From an uncultured Prevotellaceae bacterium (GTDB lineage: Bacteria > Bacteroidota > Bacteroidia > Bacteroidales > Bacteroidaceae): a stretch of DNA of 46,828 nt. The stretch spans positions 1 through 46,828 of the forward strand of contig CADBHI010000022.1 of NCBI GenBank assembly GCA_902794405.1. The letters run 5' to 3'. A program made the translations under genes and the position numbers. The notes beneath the pieces were generated by a model, which did no database searches, was not told where the DNA came from, and saw only the letters and a list, made by a program, of their open reading frames with translations. This document shows, in pieces, positions 6,573-16,900 of this stretch (within the stretch, counting starts at the first letter, position 1; each line of letters opens with the position of its first letter).

Positions 6573-8066
6573 ATGGCACAAATAGAAATCAGATTATCAT
6601 CGAAAGAGGATAAACAGTCACATCGCTGTGAAATCCTCATCAGATTCTTCAACGGCACTCAGTTTGATGCCTACGGGAAAAGTGGAATCTTCATCCTGCC
6701 GTCACATTTCAGATATTATGTGAATCGAGCAGCATGTGAAAAAGCTGGAGTACGTGTTCCTGCTAAGACCACATCAGTAACAATGAAAGAAGCTGAGGCC
6801 AAGGGGTATTCTATACGAAAAAGCGGCGAGATTGTCATATCTGAGAAAATTGATACAGAAGATGTAAAGCATGACAAGGAAGCCGATGCAAAGTTGAAAG
6901 CCTTAAAGATGGCCATCACATCTGCCTATGAGTCCGACAAAGAGGCGGTCAAGAATGATAAGAACTGGCTCTCTACCTTCATAGACAAGTTCCATCATCC
7001 TGAAAAGTACATGTCACAGGCAGAGCAGGACAAACAAAAATCAATCTATGAATTGGCCGAGGTGTATCTGAATCAGAAGCAATTCAGCTATGACCATGTT
7101 AAAGGATTCAGGGCAATGGTGCGTGGAATGGCGAGATACGAATGTTTTGTACGCGAAACGGAAAAAAGCCGTACCACGTTCCAATGGAACATTGACGAAA
7201 TAGACAGGGATGATATTGAAGATTTCTTTGATTATCTTCGTAACGAGGTACAACTGCAATCTGAATATCCTGAAATCTTTAAGAAGTTGTTGAAGGATTA
7301 TCCAGTGGAAATCGGCCTAAAGCACAAATCTCCGAAGCTGGTTGTCAGTGGCGAAAACACTATCATCAAGAAAAAGAAAAGGCTGAAAGCATTCTTCAAG
7401 TGGCTCAATGAAACCAAGCGAACATCTAACCGCCCGTTTGAAGGAATAATGATTGGCTCTGAAAAGTATGGTGTACCGTTCTACTTGACCATTGACGAAA
7501 GAAATGCCGTGGCTGATGCTGATTTGTCAGCTGATAAACAACTGGAGATACAGCGTGATATTTTTATCTTCCAGTGCTTCGTCGGGTGTCGTGTCGGTGA
7601 CTTGGTAAAACTACGCCCCGAAAACATAACGGATGGAATATTGGAGTATATTCCGCGCAAGACCAAAGACGAAGATGAGCCAGTAAAACCCCGTGTGCCA
7701 TTATCCATCCGTGCAAAACAACTTGTGGAGAAATATAAAGGCATTGATGCTGATGGGCGGCTATTCCCGTTTATCAGTCCACAGAAGTACAATGATGCAA
7801 TCAAGGCCATATTGGAGAAATGCGAAATCACCCGAAACGTGCAGGTGCGCAATTCAAAGACTGGCGAGATAGAAACGCGACGCATCTGTGACGTGGCATC
7901 ATCCCACATCGCCCGCCGTACTTTTGTGGGTGCAGCCTATAAGAAGGTACGCGACCCTAATATTATAGGGAAGATGAGCGGACATGTAGAGGGCAGTCGG
8001 GCTTTTAGCCGATACCGAGACATTGATGATTCAATACTTAGCGAAACGATTTCTGCAATAGAATGA
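6573..8066 (+). CDS. int: tyrosine recombinase/integrase of the element
   Basis: A site-specific recombinase that would catalyse integration and excision at tRNA-His. With the ATG at 6573 it is 497 aa, a usual length for Bacteroidales phage and element integrases. An in-frame TTG at 6549 overlaps the promoter box and was not chosen. Catalytic residues are visible: Arg340 (GCRVGDL), the H-x-x-R box at 445-448 (HIAR), His471 (SGHVEGS) and the nucleophile Tyr481 (SRYRDID). A Lys in the PRKTKDE turn is the likely catalytic lysine. The N-terminal roughly 200 residues should contain the arm-binding and core-binding (SAM-like) domains. It is transcribed away from the left attachment site and ends in a terminator at 8074-8100, so it is a single-gene unit. 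Confidence 0.92.
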   Translation: MAQIEIRLSSKEDKQSHRCEILIRFFNGTQFDAYGKSGIFILPSHFRYYVNRAACEKAGVRVPAKTTSVTMKEAEAKGYSIRKSGEIVISEKIDTEDVKHDKEADAKLKALKMAITSAYESDKEAVKNDKNWLSTFIDKFHHPEKYMSQAEQDKQKSIYELAEVYLNQKQFSYDHVKGFRAMVRGMARYECFVRETEKSRTTFQWNIDEIDRDDIEDFFDYLRNEVQLQSEYPEIFKKLLKDYPVEIGLKHKSPKLVVSGENTIIKKKKRLKAFFKWLNETKRTSNRPFEGIMIGSEKYGVPFYLTIDERNAVADADLSADKQLEIQRDIFIFQCFVGCRVGDLVKLRPENITDGILEYIPRKTKDEDEPVKPRVPLSIRAKQLVEKYKGIDADGRLFPFISPQKYNDAIKAILEKCEITRNVQVRNSKTGEIETRRICDVASSHIARRTFVGAAYKKVRDPNIIGKMSGHVEGSRAFSRYRDIDDSILSETISAIE

Positions 8067-8073
8067 CCTCCAA

Positions 8074-8100
8074 GGCTGGCGCAAGTCAGCCTTTTTTTTT
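8074..8100 (+). terminator. integrase terminator
   Basis: GGCTGGC/GTCAGCC stem (one mismatch), loop GCAA, then nine or ten T residues. Confidence 0.85.
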
Positions 8101-8181
8101 GTTTACAATCTAAAACCGTTGGCGCACACAGCAATTACTTTTTCACTAAACAAGTTTGGTGAATAGTTGGAAATCGTTTTA

Positions 8182-8213
8182 TTTTGTGTTGTTTATTAGA
8201 GTTTTTACTTTTG
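8182..8213 (+). promoter_or_regulatory. promoter of the HTH/replication operon
   Basis: TACTTTTG (8206-8213) with a TTTTG at about 20 bp upstream. The first gene starts at 8257 after a leader containing AAGGAGG. Confidence 0.55.
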
Positions 8214-8256
8214 CACAATAAACGCAAGGAGGCCACCTGCATAACAAAGTGTAATT

Positions 8257-8448
8257 ATGAAAGAAAAAGTTTATTTGACATCAAAGGAAGCAGCCGAGTA
8301 TCTCGGTCTCAAAATGGGCGGTCTATATGACCTTACCAAGAACAAAAAGATTCCGTTCCACAAGCCGAATGGGAAGAGACTGCTTTTCAAACGTGATGAA
8401 CTTGACGCATGGGTTGTCAGTTCCGTAACAAGTAATATGGGGGACTGA
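8257..8448 (+). CDS. excisionase-type helix-turn-helix DNA-binding protein, 63 aa
   Basis: The small protein MKEKVYLTSKEAAEYLGLKM... has the MerR/HTH_17 pattern: SKEAAEYLGL (recognition half) followed by GLYDLTKNKKIPFHKPNGKRLLFKRDELDAWV (wing). Proteins of this size and form beside an integrase commonly act as recombination directionality factors (Xis) or small regulators. It is the first gene of the rightward operon and ends 2 bp before the next start, so it is co-translated with that gene. Confidence 0.75.
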   Translation: MKEKVYLTSKEAAEYLGLKMGGLYDLTKNKKIPFHKPNGKRLLFKRDELDAWVVSSVTSNMGD

Positions 8449-8450
8449 AT

Positions 8451-8747
8451 ATGAACATCAATCAAATCATGCAGTCCAATGCCAATGTGCAGCTGGTTGT
8501 CAGTGCCGCCGAACTTAAAGAGTTGTTCCTTGAGTGGCAGGCCGAAGGGCAAAAACAGCTGGCAGAAGCACAGGCCGACAATCTCATCTCTGCCGATGAT
8601 GTATGTACCATGCTTAATGTAAGCAAAGGGACATTGCAACTTTGGCGCAAAAAGGACTATCTGACGCCAATTAAGATAGGCCGTAAGAACTTCTACAAAC
8701 AGAGTCAAATTGAAAAATTGAAGAAGAAAGGAAATGAACAGAAATAA
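8451..8747 (+). CDS. second helix-turn-helix DNA-binding protein, 98 aa
   Basis: The N-terminal half is a Gln/Glu-rich helix (about residues 1-45) that may mediate oligomerisation. The C-terminal half is an HTH_17-like domain (LISADDVCTMLNVSKGTLQLWRKKDYLTPIKIG). Starting 2 bp after the preceding HTH gene, it probably works with it as an excision or regulatory factor. A spacer of about 100 bp follows, containing CCGCACCGTTGCGG and TGCAAAG elements, before the next gene. Confidence 0.7.
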   Translation: MNINQIMQSNANVQLVVSAAELKELFLEWQAEGQKQLAEAQADNLISADDVCTMLNVSKGTLQLWRKKDYLTPIKIGRKNFYKQSQIEKLKKKGNEQK

Positions 8748-8851
8748 AAACAGGGCAATAGACTTGCTATGCCCCACGCAACATATTCCGCACCGTTGCG
8801 GGTGCAAAGTTAGCAAGAATATTTGAACTGTGCAAGAAAAAAACAAAAAAA

Positions 8852-9133
8852 ATGAATCACAGACCACTAACAGGTGCTTGCCGATGCGCATTCTTTGCAG
8901 ATAAGGCTAAGATTGCCCGATGGTATTCGCCAATTCGGGTAATAGCCGATGTGCTGTCTGATGGGCAGCATTACACTCTTGCTCAACTACGGGAACTCGG
9001 AGGAACCACATGCGCCCGTAAATCCATATCGCTTTTAAAAGAACAGGGATATAAAATATCCAGTAAGCGCATTCCGCATACTCGTGGAAGAAAAGAATAC
9101 TGGCTAACGAAAGGTGATGACGATGAAGGATAG
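8852..9133 (+). CDS. winged-helix protein, phage HTH_39-like, 93 aa
   Basis: The region ADVLSDGQHYTLAQLRELGG followed by KSISLLKEQGYKISSKRI and KEYWLTK has the pattern of small phage winged-helix domains found near replication genes. DNA binding is inferred. The C-terminus overlaps the start of the next gene by about 20 bp, so the two are translated together. The role is likely in replication initiation or its control. Confidence 0.55.
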   Translation: MNHRPLTGACRCAFFADKAKIARWYSPIRVIADVLSDGQHYTLAQLRELGGTTCARKSISLLKEQGYKISSKRIPHTRGRKEYWLTKGDDDEG

Positions 9134-9932
9134 AAAGTATTTTGCTTTTTTTGCATCATTCTTTGATGCCATTGATGAATGCCCGCTTGAATGCCAGCGT
9201 GACATATATAGGGCTATTGCGCTTTATGGTATCAGACATGAAGAGATGCCTCTTACAGGTGTGGCAAAAGCCATCTTTATATCATTGAAACCTGTATTGG
9301 ATAATGGTTGGAAGCAGTACAATAATGGTAATAAGGGCGGTGCGCCTACTGGTAATAAGAATGCAGCCAAAGAAAACCCAAAAACAACCCAAAAACAACC
9401 CAACAATAATCCAAAAACAACAAAAGAGAAAATAGAAAATAAAAAAGAGACTATTGAAGATACTACCGTATCTATGTCATCTCCCGATGACGCACAGGGT
9501 GCATATTCTATAGATTTTGATAATTTGATGCACTATTTCAATAGCAAGATGCAGACAAAAGCTATAGCCACCATTACAAAGATGACTCCGAAAAGAAAGA
9601 ATGCAGTCAATGCCCGAATGGTGGAATATGGCAAGGAAGCAATTCAGACTGTTATCGACAATGCAGCTGACAGTACATTTCTTAACGGTGGCGGTGATAA
9701 TGGATTCGTGGCTTCATTCGACTGGATTTTCAGGCCAAACAACTTTCCGAAGGTGTTAGAGGGAAATTATGCGAATCATACACGCCAAAAGAAAACATAC
9801 AATGGCAGTGGCTCAACACCCGAAGAGCGCATGAATCACGCGGCAGAACTTATAATGCGACTAAGCCAAGAAGGAGTTGAAAGCGACGATGATGATGATG
9901 TTCAAATTGAATCCCATTCAGAATTAACATAA
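9114..9932 (+). CDS. DUF6291 protein, phage replisome-organiser-like
   Basis: The N-terminal roughly 85 residues fit DUF6291: YFAFFASFFDAIDECPLE, RDIYRAIALYGI, PLTGVAKAIFISLKPVLD, then YNNGNKGGAPTGNKNAA. This is followed by an Asn/Lys/Thr-rich low-complexity linker (about 88-125) and a C-terminal domain (MTPKRKNAVNARM, ... FDWIFRPNNFPKVLEGNY) that resembles the C-terminal DnaD/replisome-organiser end seen in phage proteins. The likely role is loading of host replication machinery at the element's origin. Starts at 9114 or 9123 are possible (MMTMKDRK); the second fits the family start better. No origin repeats are recognised within the gene. Confidence 0.65.
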   Translation: MMTMKDRKYFAFFASFFDAIDECPLECQRDIYRAIALYGIRHEEMPLTGVAKAIFISLKPVLDNGWKQYNNGNKGGAPTGNKNAAKENPKTTQKQPNNNPKTTKEKIENKKETIEDTTVSMSSPDDAQGAYSIDFDNLMHYFNSKMQTKAIATITKMTPKRKNAVNARMVEYGKEAIQTVIDNAADSTFLNGGGDNGFVASFDWIFRPNNFPKVLEGNYANHTRQKKTYNGSGSTPEERMNHAAELIMRLSQEGVESDDDDDVQIESHSELT

Positions 9933-9958
9933 GTATTAACGATTAGAAGAATAACAAA

Positions 9959-10240
9959 ATGACAAAAGAAGAAATGAAAGCGTATGGCCTACAGGTAGGC
10001 GTATCGCAGTCGAGAATTGATGAAGTCATCCAGTATGTTCAAGATGGCTGGGATGATGTTAAAGTTAAAAAGTATCTTGATTCCGTTGGAGAGGCACATA
10101 AGGCTCAACAGCTGAACCCCACTACCGACTACACGGATTCAACACTCAAGATGCGTATGGAGCAACAGATGGCTGGCAAGTCAGAGGCAGAATTAAAGAA
10201 AGAAGCCGATGACATCGCCGCCGATATATTAAAGCATTGA
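9959..10240 (+). CDS. hypothetical small protein, 93 aa
   Basis: A hydrophilic, helix-rich protein with an acidic C-terminal half (SEAELKKEADDIAADILKH). No recognised family. It sits 26 bp after the DUF6291 gene and 4 bp before the next gene in the same orientation, so it is part of the operon leading to the tape-measure gene. Confidence 0.6.
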   Translation: MTKEEMKAYGLQVGVSQSRIDEVIQYVQDGWDDVKVKKYLDSVGEAHKAQQLNPTTDYTDSTLKMRMEQQMAGKSEAELKKEADDIAADILKH

Positions 10241-10244
10241 TAAT

Positions 10245-10511
10245 ATGGATCAGGAACTGTCAAAAAGGACGATGGGCAAAATAAACCGCGTCGTAGAAAT
10301 CACAACCGAGGCGATGACAATGGCTGTTGCACTAAAGAATACCGTTAATCAAAACAAGGTTTCCGAAGACCAGCCTGATTGCGAAATCGACCAAATTCTT
10401 AGTGAAGCGATTGACGCATACGATGAATTGTCATTGTCATATTTGAAGATGATAACACAATATGTTTTCATAATCAACAAAATTATTAAAGCGAAAAAAG
10501 AAATCAAATAA
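10245..10511 (+). CDS. hypothetical small protein, 88 aa
   Basis: An almost entirely helical-looking protein with a hydrophobic C-terminal helix (YLKMITQYVFIINKIIKAKK). No family recognised. In a phage, small helical proteins just upstream of the tape measure are often tail-assembly chaperones, but the sequence does not show this and there is no slippery frameshift site. It lies 4 bp after the previous gene and 7 bp before the next. Confidence 0.55.
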   Translation: MDQELSKRTMGKINRVVEITTEAMTMAVALKNTVNQNKVSEDQPDCEIDQILSEAIDAYDELSLSYLKMITQYVFIINKIIKAKKEIK

Positions 10512-10518
10512 CATTATT

Positions 10519-10896
10519 ATGGAACTATATATCAAAAACATCAACGCTGCACTGTCTAAGGCAGCAACAGAAATCGCTATAGGCGGTACAATTTCCGTCA
10601 ATGATTTGGAGAAACGGATTCAGTCTGCTATCGGGCAGTTGGATGAGGTTCTAACCAATATTGACCATCTGAGAAAGAATCATACTCATGTAGTTGAACT
10701 GAATGTGACACCAACAGACGAAACCCCGACCAAGGAATCCATCATAGACGCATGGGAGGAGCATTGTCGTGCGACACGCCGCAATTTCATCCCTGCCGTG
10801 GCCGTCATCATGGGAAAGCATGAAGCGGAAGTCCGTGCCAACGATGGCACTAAGTTGGGCATCTTTGTTTATACGACAAAAACGTTCAAGTCATGA
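10519..10896 (+). CDS. hypothetical protein, 125 aa
   Basis: The N-terminal half is helical (NAALSKAATEIAIGGTIS, LEKRIQSAIGQLDEVL). The C-terminal half has a compact region (IIDAWEEHCRATRRNFIPAVAVIMGKHEAEV, GTKLGIFVYTTKT). No family recognised. It is the last gene before the tape-measure gene, separated by 72 bp that hold a perfect GGGAGG/CCTCCC hairpin. Confidence 0.55.
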   Translation: MELYIKNINAALSKAATEIAIGGTISVNDLEKRIQSAIGQLDEVLTNIDHLRKNHTHVVELNVTPTDETPTKESIIDAWEEHCRATRRNFIPAVAVIMGKHEAEVRANDGTKLGIFVYTTKTFKS

Positions 10897-10926
10897 CGAT
10901 AAGGGAATACGGTAGTACGAGAACAC

Positions 10927-10949
10927 GGGAGGTAAACACCATGCCTCCC
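10927..10949 (+). promoter_or_regulatory. hairpin 19 nt upstream of the tape-measure start
   Basis: GGGAGG/CCTCCC arms with an 11-nt loop and no T run, so not an intrinsic terminator. Similar hairpins precede three other starts in the element at 19-29 nt. Confidence 0.5.
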
Positions 10950-10968
10950 CAATTAATCCAATTAAGAT

Positions 10969-13900
10969 ATGAGTGAATACGATTTGCATATAGATATTGT
11001 CGGTGATGACAGCAGCTTTTCACAGACCTTGCTGAACGTAAGGGATGGCATGAAAAAGACAAAGCAGGTCATCGAGCAGACTGGCATGAGTGTTGACCAG
11101 TTCTTCAAGAAGGTGCGTGACAACGAAAAGATGCTTGAGTCTGTCAGCGTGAAAATCGACCTTTCCAACCCTACGGGCGAATTGAAGAAATTCGATGAGC
11201 AGGTTGTCTTGATGTGCGAGAACCTTGACAAATACTTTGAAGGTCTGAAAGGCAAACTTGACGCGATGGCGAAAGCCCTTGGTGACGGAAGCACCATTGC
11301 TGGCAACATCAAGACCAACGAGGATAACATCGCGCAGATTCGTGAACTGCAAAGGGCGAATGCCGAACTTACGGCAGAAATCCAGCGTCAGCGTGCCGCA
11401 TACGAGGAGCAGCAGAGCCAGCTGCGGAAGATGGCCGATGCCGTCAGGCAGAACAACATTCCAGCCATTCAGCAGATGGGCGAACAGATGGATGAAGCCT
11501 CCAAGCGTATCAAGACCGACGAAATCAGGAACAGCCTAAAGGAACTGTCTAAGGAATCGGACGAGATGGCACGTCGGATGGCAAAGGCCGTCGGCGACGT
11601 TGAAGCCTACAACTCCATACTTGATGACCTTTGGAAGAAGATAGAGGCAGGTGACAAGTCTGTCAGCATGAAGGACATCGACGAGGTGGAGGCCAAGTGG
11701 GGAAAGGCCGTCAAGGAACTGGAAGCCGCAAAGAAGGAATACAACGAACTCACCGACGAACAGAAGAAATACGTCGATGAACTGTCGAACATCAACGGCC
11801 ACCATGTCAGGATGCGCACGCAGATAATGAATGTGCGTGATGAACTGATGCAGATGATTGCGGCAGGCCGTCAGGGTACTCCTGAGTTCCAGCAGTTAGC
11901 GGAACAGGCAGGACAGCTTCGCCGTCAAATGACCCTTGCAAGTGCCACCATGCAGTATTTCGCTGACCCGAATAAGAACCTTACCACGTTGAAGGTCGGA
12001 TTGCAGGGTGTGGCAGGTGCGGCAGGGCTTGTCACTGGCGTTATGGGGCTCTTCAATTCCGAGAACGAGAAGCTGGCACAGATTCAGGCAAAGGTGCAGT
12101 CGGTGCTGGCCGTGCTCGTCGGACTGGAAACGACATACAACCTTGTCAAGAAAACCAGCAATGTGATGTTGGCCATCGAGGAGGTTAAGACGTTTGCGCT
12201 TGCAAAGGCGCGTGGCGTTCAGACTGCTGCGACTACAGCGGCCACCGTTGCACAGGAAGGTCTTAACACGGCCATGAGAGCCAACCCGATAGGCGCAATC
12301 ATTTCTTTGCTGGCCATCCTTGGCACTGCCATCTATGCCATCGTCAAGGCACTGACATCAGAGACGGATGCAGAAAAGAAAGCCCGCGAAGAAAAGGAGG
12401 CGCATATCAAGGCCATCAAGGAACAGCATGAGCAATGGGCTAAGTCCGTTGCGGAAAGTGCGTCTAAGCAGCTAATCAGCTACAGGGAGTTGCAGAAGAA
12501 ATGGGATGAACTTGGCGATGACCTCAAGGCGAAGGAAAGATTCATCAAGGATAATCAGGATGCGTTCAAGAACCTCGGCTTTGCCGTTGACAGCGTAAGC
12601 GATGCGGAAAGGCTTCTTGTGACGAATACCGATGCCGTAGTAAATGCAATTATGGCAAGAGCCAAAGCCGCTGCCTATGAAAAAGTAGTTCAAGAACAAT
12701 ATGAAAATGAAGTAAGAAGGAGACTGGATGCCGAAAAGGAAAGCAAATCTGTTGCCAGTGGTGGCAGTATTGCCATTGTGAAAGCAGGAGATAAATCAAA
12801 CCAGAAATCAAGAGCGTATGAAAATGCCAAGAAGGCTGGATATGCGTTTCAAAGTGGCGATGTAGATTCTGAAAACAACTGGACTGAGCAGGGCGCGGAG
12901 AGGTTAAAATACTATAACAAAATATATGCCAAAGCGCAAAAAGAAGCATTTGAAGAAAGAGAAAGAATCCGCAAAGAAACGGCTCGAAAGGAAATTCAGT
13001 CAACGGAGGCATTTTTGCAAAAAGAGATTGATGCCGAAAAGAAATACGCAGAACAAACAGGTGTAAAAGTTTATGAGGAAAGTGTAAAGCAGAAAGAAAA
13101 GAACGCCAAGGCCAAAGTCGCCCTGAGTCAGAAGCTGCATGAACTGGAGCAAAAGGCAGAACAGGAAGCAGCCGCACAGACCGAATCCACCATCAAGGCT
13201 GTGAACGCCGCTAAGATTGCCACCATAGAGAATGCGGAAGAAAGGACACGCGCCCAGCAGGATGAACAGCACAGGTTGAACCTTGAAGCCATCGACAGGC
13301 GCGAAGAGGAAATGAAGAAGAAACTCTATGAGTTCAACAAAAGCGTTTGGGAGGCCAAGAACCAAGGCAGCGGGCAGTCCTATTCCGATACGGAAGAGGG
13401 AAAGGCTGGATATATCAACCTACAGCTTGCCAAGGAGCAGATGGACGAACTACAGGCTTTGCGCCTGAAAGAGAATACCGAATACAAGCGTTTGGTGCAG
13501 AAGCGTTACGAGGATGAAGCCCATGCCATGCTTGACTACCTGAAAGAGTACGGTTCTGTGGAACAGCAGAAATATGCCATTGCACATGAATACGACGAGA
13601 AGATAGCCAACGAAAGAAGTGAATGGCGCAGGAAAAGCCTTGAAGAGGAAAAGAACACCAAGATGGCCGCGCTGGATGCGCAGAGCCTTGCACAAAGCAT
13701 CGACTGGACGCAGACGTTCAGCGGCATCGGCAATATCTTGGAAGATATAGCGAAGGAAACCATGAAGGAGGTGGAGGAGTACATGCAGACCACCGAGTTC
13801 AAGGCTTTGGGCGCAGAGGCTAAGAAGGCTTATGCCGACCTTCGTAATGAACTTGCCGAAGCTGGCGGCGTAAAGATTTCCAACCCGTTCAAGAAAGAGA

Positions 13901-16900
13901 CATGGGATGAAATCGGCAGGCTTGCCAACGAGTACAGGGATAGTGTCAAGAATGTCAAATTGGCTACCGAAACCAATTCCGATGCCGTCAGGAAGGTGTC
14001 GGAGGCTGAAAAGGCGGTGGCCGAAGCAACTACTGTTCAGCAGCAGTACATTGCTGGATTGGATTTGGAAGCCGCTAAGAAATGGGCTGACGAGACCAAG
14101 CAGGCACTTGAGAACGAACAGAAACGGAAGGATGAGACTGGCACACAGCTGCGTCAGAACACGGAAGCAGCCGCGAAGGGCTTGCTGAACTTCGACACCG
14201 TGCTCGGTCAGATAACATCGGGTACATTGACGGGCTTCGTGCTTGCCGTCGGCAACCTTATCAGGCTTATCGGCGACAGCAGCAAGGAGGCCGCTACCAA
14301 CATCGGCAGTCTGTTCGGCGAAGCAGGAAAGCAGATTGGCGGTATCATCGGAGCCATCCTTTCCATCATTGATGCCCTTGGCGATGACCCAGCAGCATTC
14401 ATTGACCAAATACTTGACAAGGTGGCACAGGTCATCGAGACCGTGCTTGAGCAGATACCTGAAATCATTGCTACTGTTGTTAAGGGTGTCGGAAACATCG
14501 TCGGCAGCGTGTTCAGCGGTCTTGGCGGCATGGTCGCAAACCTCTTCGGCGGCGGCGAGGACTGGTCGGCCTATGAGGAGGCAGTCGCAAAGTGGGGCGG
14601 CATCCTTGACCATTGGGAAGAGAATATCAAGTATGAACGCGAACTGATGGAGAAGTCCTACGGTAAGCAGGCCATCGACTACAGCAGACAGGCCTTGAAA
14701 ACCTTGCAGGACGCACAGCAGGCAGCGGCAGAAATATACAGGGGATGGGCTGGCAGCGGTGCGGGCTGGTTCAGCCATTCCAACGGCTACAACGTCAACG
14801 AAGATACAAGCTGGGAGTACCTGAAACAGTACAACGAGGATATTTGGCGGCAGATGGATGACAATGTTTCCAATCTGTTCAATCTCAGCTGGCAGGAACT
14901 TGAAAAGATAAAGCACGAAGCACCGCAGTTTTGGAACTCAATACATAGCGATGCCCAGCAGTATCTCGACAGCTTCATAGAGGCTGGAAAGGCTGCGGAG
15001 GAGGCCATCGACGCATTGAACGAAAGGCTGACCACAACGACTAAGGAGAATGTCTTTGACGATTTCTTGGATTCCCTGTATAGCCTTGCGGACGGCTCAG
15101 AGACCGTCATGGATGAAATGGCTGAGAACTGGCAGAAGATGGTGAATCGCATGGTCATCAACAACCTTATTTTCGGCGATGACTTCCAAAAGCGACTTTC
15201 CGAATGGTATCAGGGCTTGGCAGACCTGCAAAACGGGCGTGCCAACCGCCTTACAGCAGCCGAATACGAAAAGGCGAAGAATGACGTTTGGCAGCAGTAT
15301 TGGAACGGAGGCATCGAAGTTGATGAACTGTACCGTCAGCTAAGGATTCTCAGGATGAGTTTCGACATGACCGATGAGGAATATGCCGAAATGATTAACG
15401 AGAAGATTGAAGAATACAAGAAGATTTACGGCGATGCAGCCGAACAGGTGGCATACTTTGAGCAGCTTGGCATCATCAACGCGATAACAGGCGCGGAAGA
15501 TGAAGAGGAAAAGGTGCAGGAGTATTTCAGCAACCTGCGTGACATGTGGCTTACCACCCTTACCGACATGCAGCAGGACGGCGAATCGTGGAAGAAGGAA
15601 ATCCAGCGCGTCATGTTTGAGGACTTGGTATCAAGCATGGTACTTGGCGATGACTTTACCGAATGGCTTGAAAACTGGAAGGCCGCATATAAGGAGGCAC
15701 TGGAGGCAGGTGACGAGGCAAGGCTGACACAGCTTCTTGAAGAGCAGGTAGCGAAGCGCGAGGAACTTGCAGGAAAGGCACAGCAGATAGCGGACGGCAT
15801 AGGCTATGAGGTTGACGAGTCGCTCAACGCATTCAGCAATATCCGTTCGTCGCTGCTTGACACGCTTCTTGACATGGATGCAGATGCAGACGCATGGGGC
15901 AGGAAGATTCGCGAGACGCTTCTTAGCGAAATGGTGGAAAAGACCATCATCGAAAGCATGGGTCTTGGCGAGTTGATGGAGAATTTCGGCAAACAGCTGC
16001 TTGGATTCCTTACTAATGAGACGCTGACCGACGCAGCCCGCCAGCAAAGCATTGACGAGGTTCTGAAAGAAATGGAGGAATCGTTCGGAAAGGCTTCTGA
16101 ACTGGTGCAGAAGATGCGTGATGCCCTTGGTATCGGAAAGCAGGAGGAAGAGCAGGTGTCTGTGTTCAGCGACCTGCGAAAAGATTTCCTTGACACCCTT
16201 ATGGATATGGAGGATGATGCCGTCAGTTTCCGCACAAGGCTGGATAACATCATGCTACAGGATTTGATGGAGAAACAGGTTCTTGACGTGCCTTTCACCA
16301 TCAACGGCATGACGTTCGACGATTTCGACACATACCTTGAAGACTGGAACAAACGGTATATGGAGGCCGTTGCAAGCGGCAACCAAGAAATTATTGACGC
16401 ACTGCTTGATGAACTTGTGCAAGCCCGTAGTATAACCATCGAGGCCGCACAGCAGCTTCGTGAACGCCTGAACCTTAACAATGCCGTCAAAGATACCACC
16501 TTCAAGGATATGGCCGACAACTGGATTTCAACCCTTATGGATATGGAGGCGACAGCTGACGATTGGGCTGAAAGTGTCGGCAGGATGATGGCACAGCGTA
16601 TCATCGAGCAGATGATTTCCGCTAAGATGATTCAGCCCTTGCTCGACCAGTTGCAGGATGCCTTTGACAAGGTGATGTCGGAAGAGGGCGCGACATGGGA
16701 GAGTGCCATTGCCGCACTGTCACCCGAAATAGAAAAGCTGAAAGACGGGTTTGATGAACTACAGCCCATCGTTCAGCAGATATTGAATGCCTTTGGAATA
16801 TTCAAGGAAGACTTGGGCGAGATTGAAGAAGAGGTAGATACGACATTCTCCAGCCTTACCGATTCTTGGATTTCCATGCTGATGGATATGGAGGCCACGG

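Noticed and set aside
8852-10896. Origin of replication inside the early operon
   Set aside because: No iterons, DnaA-type box cluster or AT-rich block distinctive enough to support a call.
13450-14916. Long leftward open frame (488 codons) opposite the tape-measure gene
   Set aside because: It is a shadow of the GC-rich, Glu/Ala/Lys-rich coding strand: Leu-rich with no motif, no promoter or partner. The same holds for 16975-18135.
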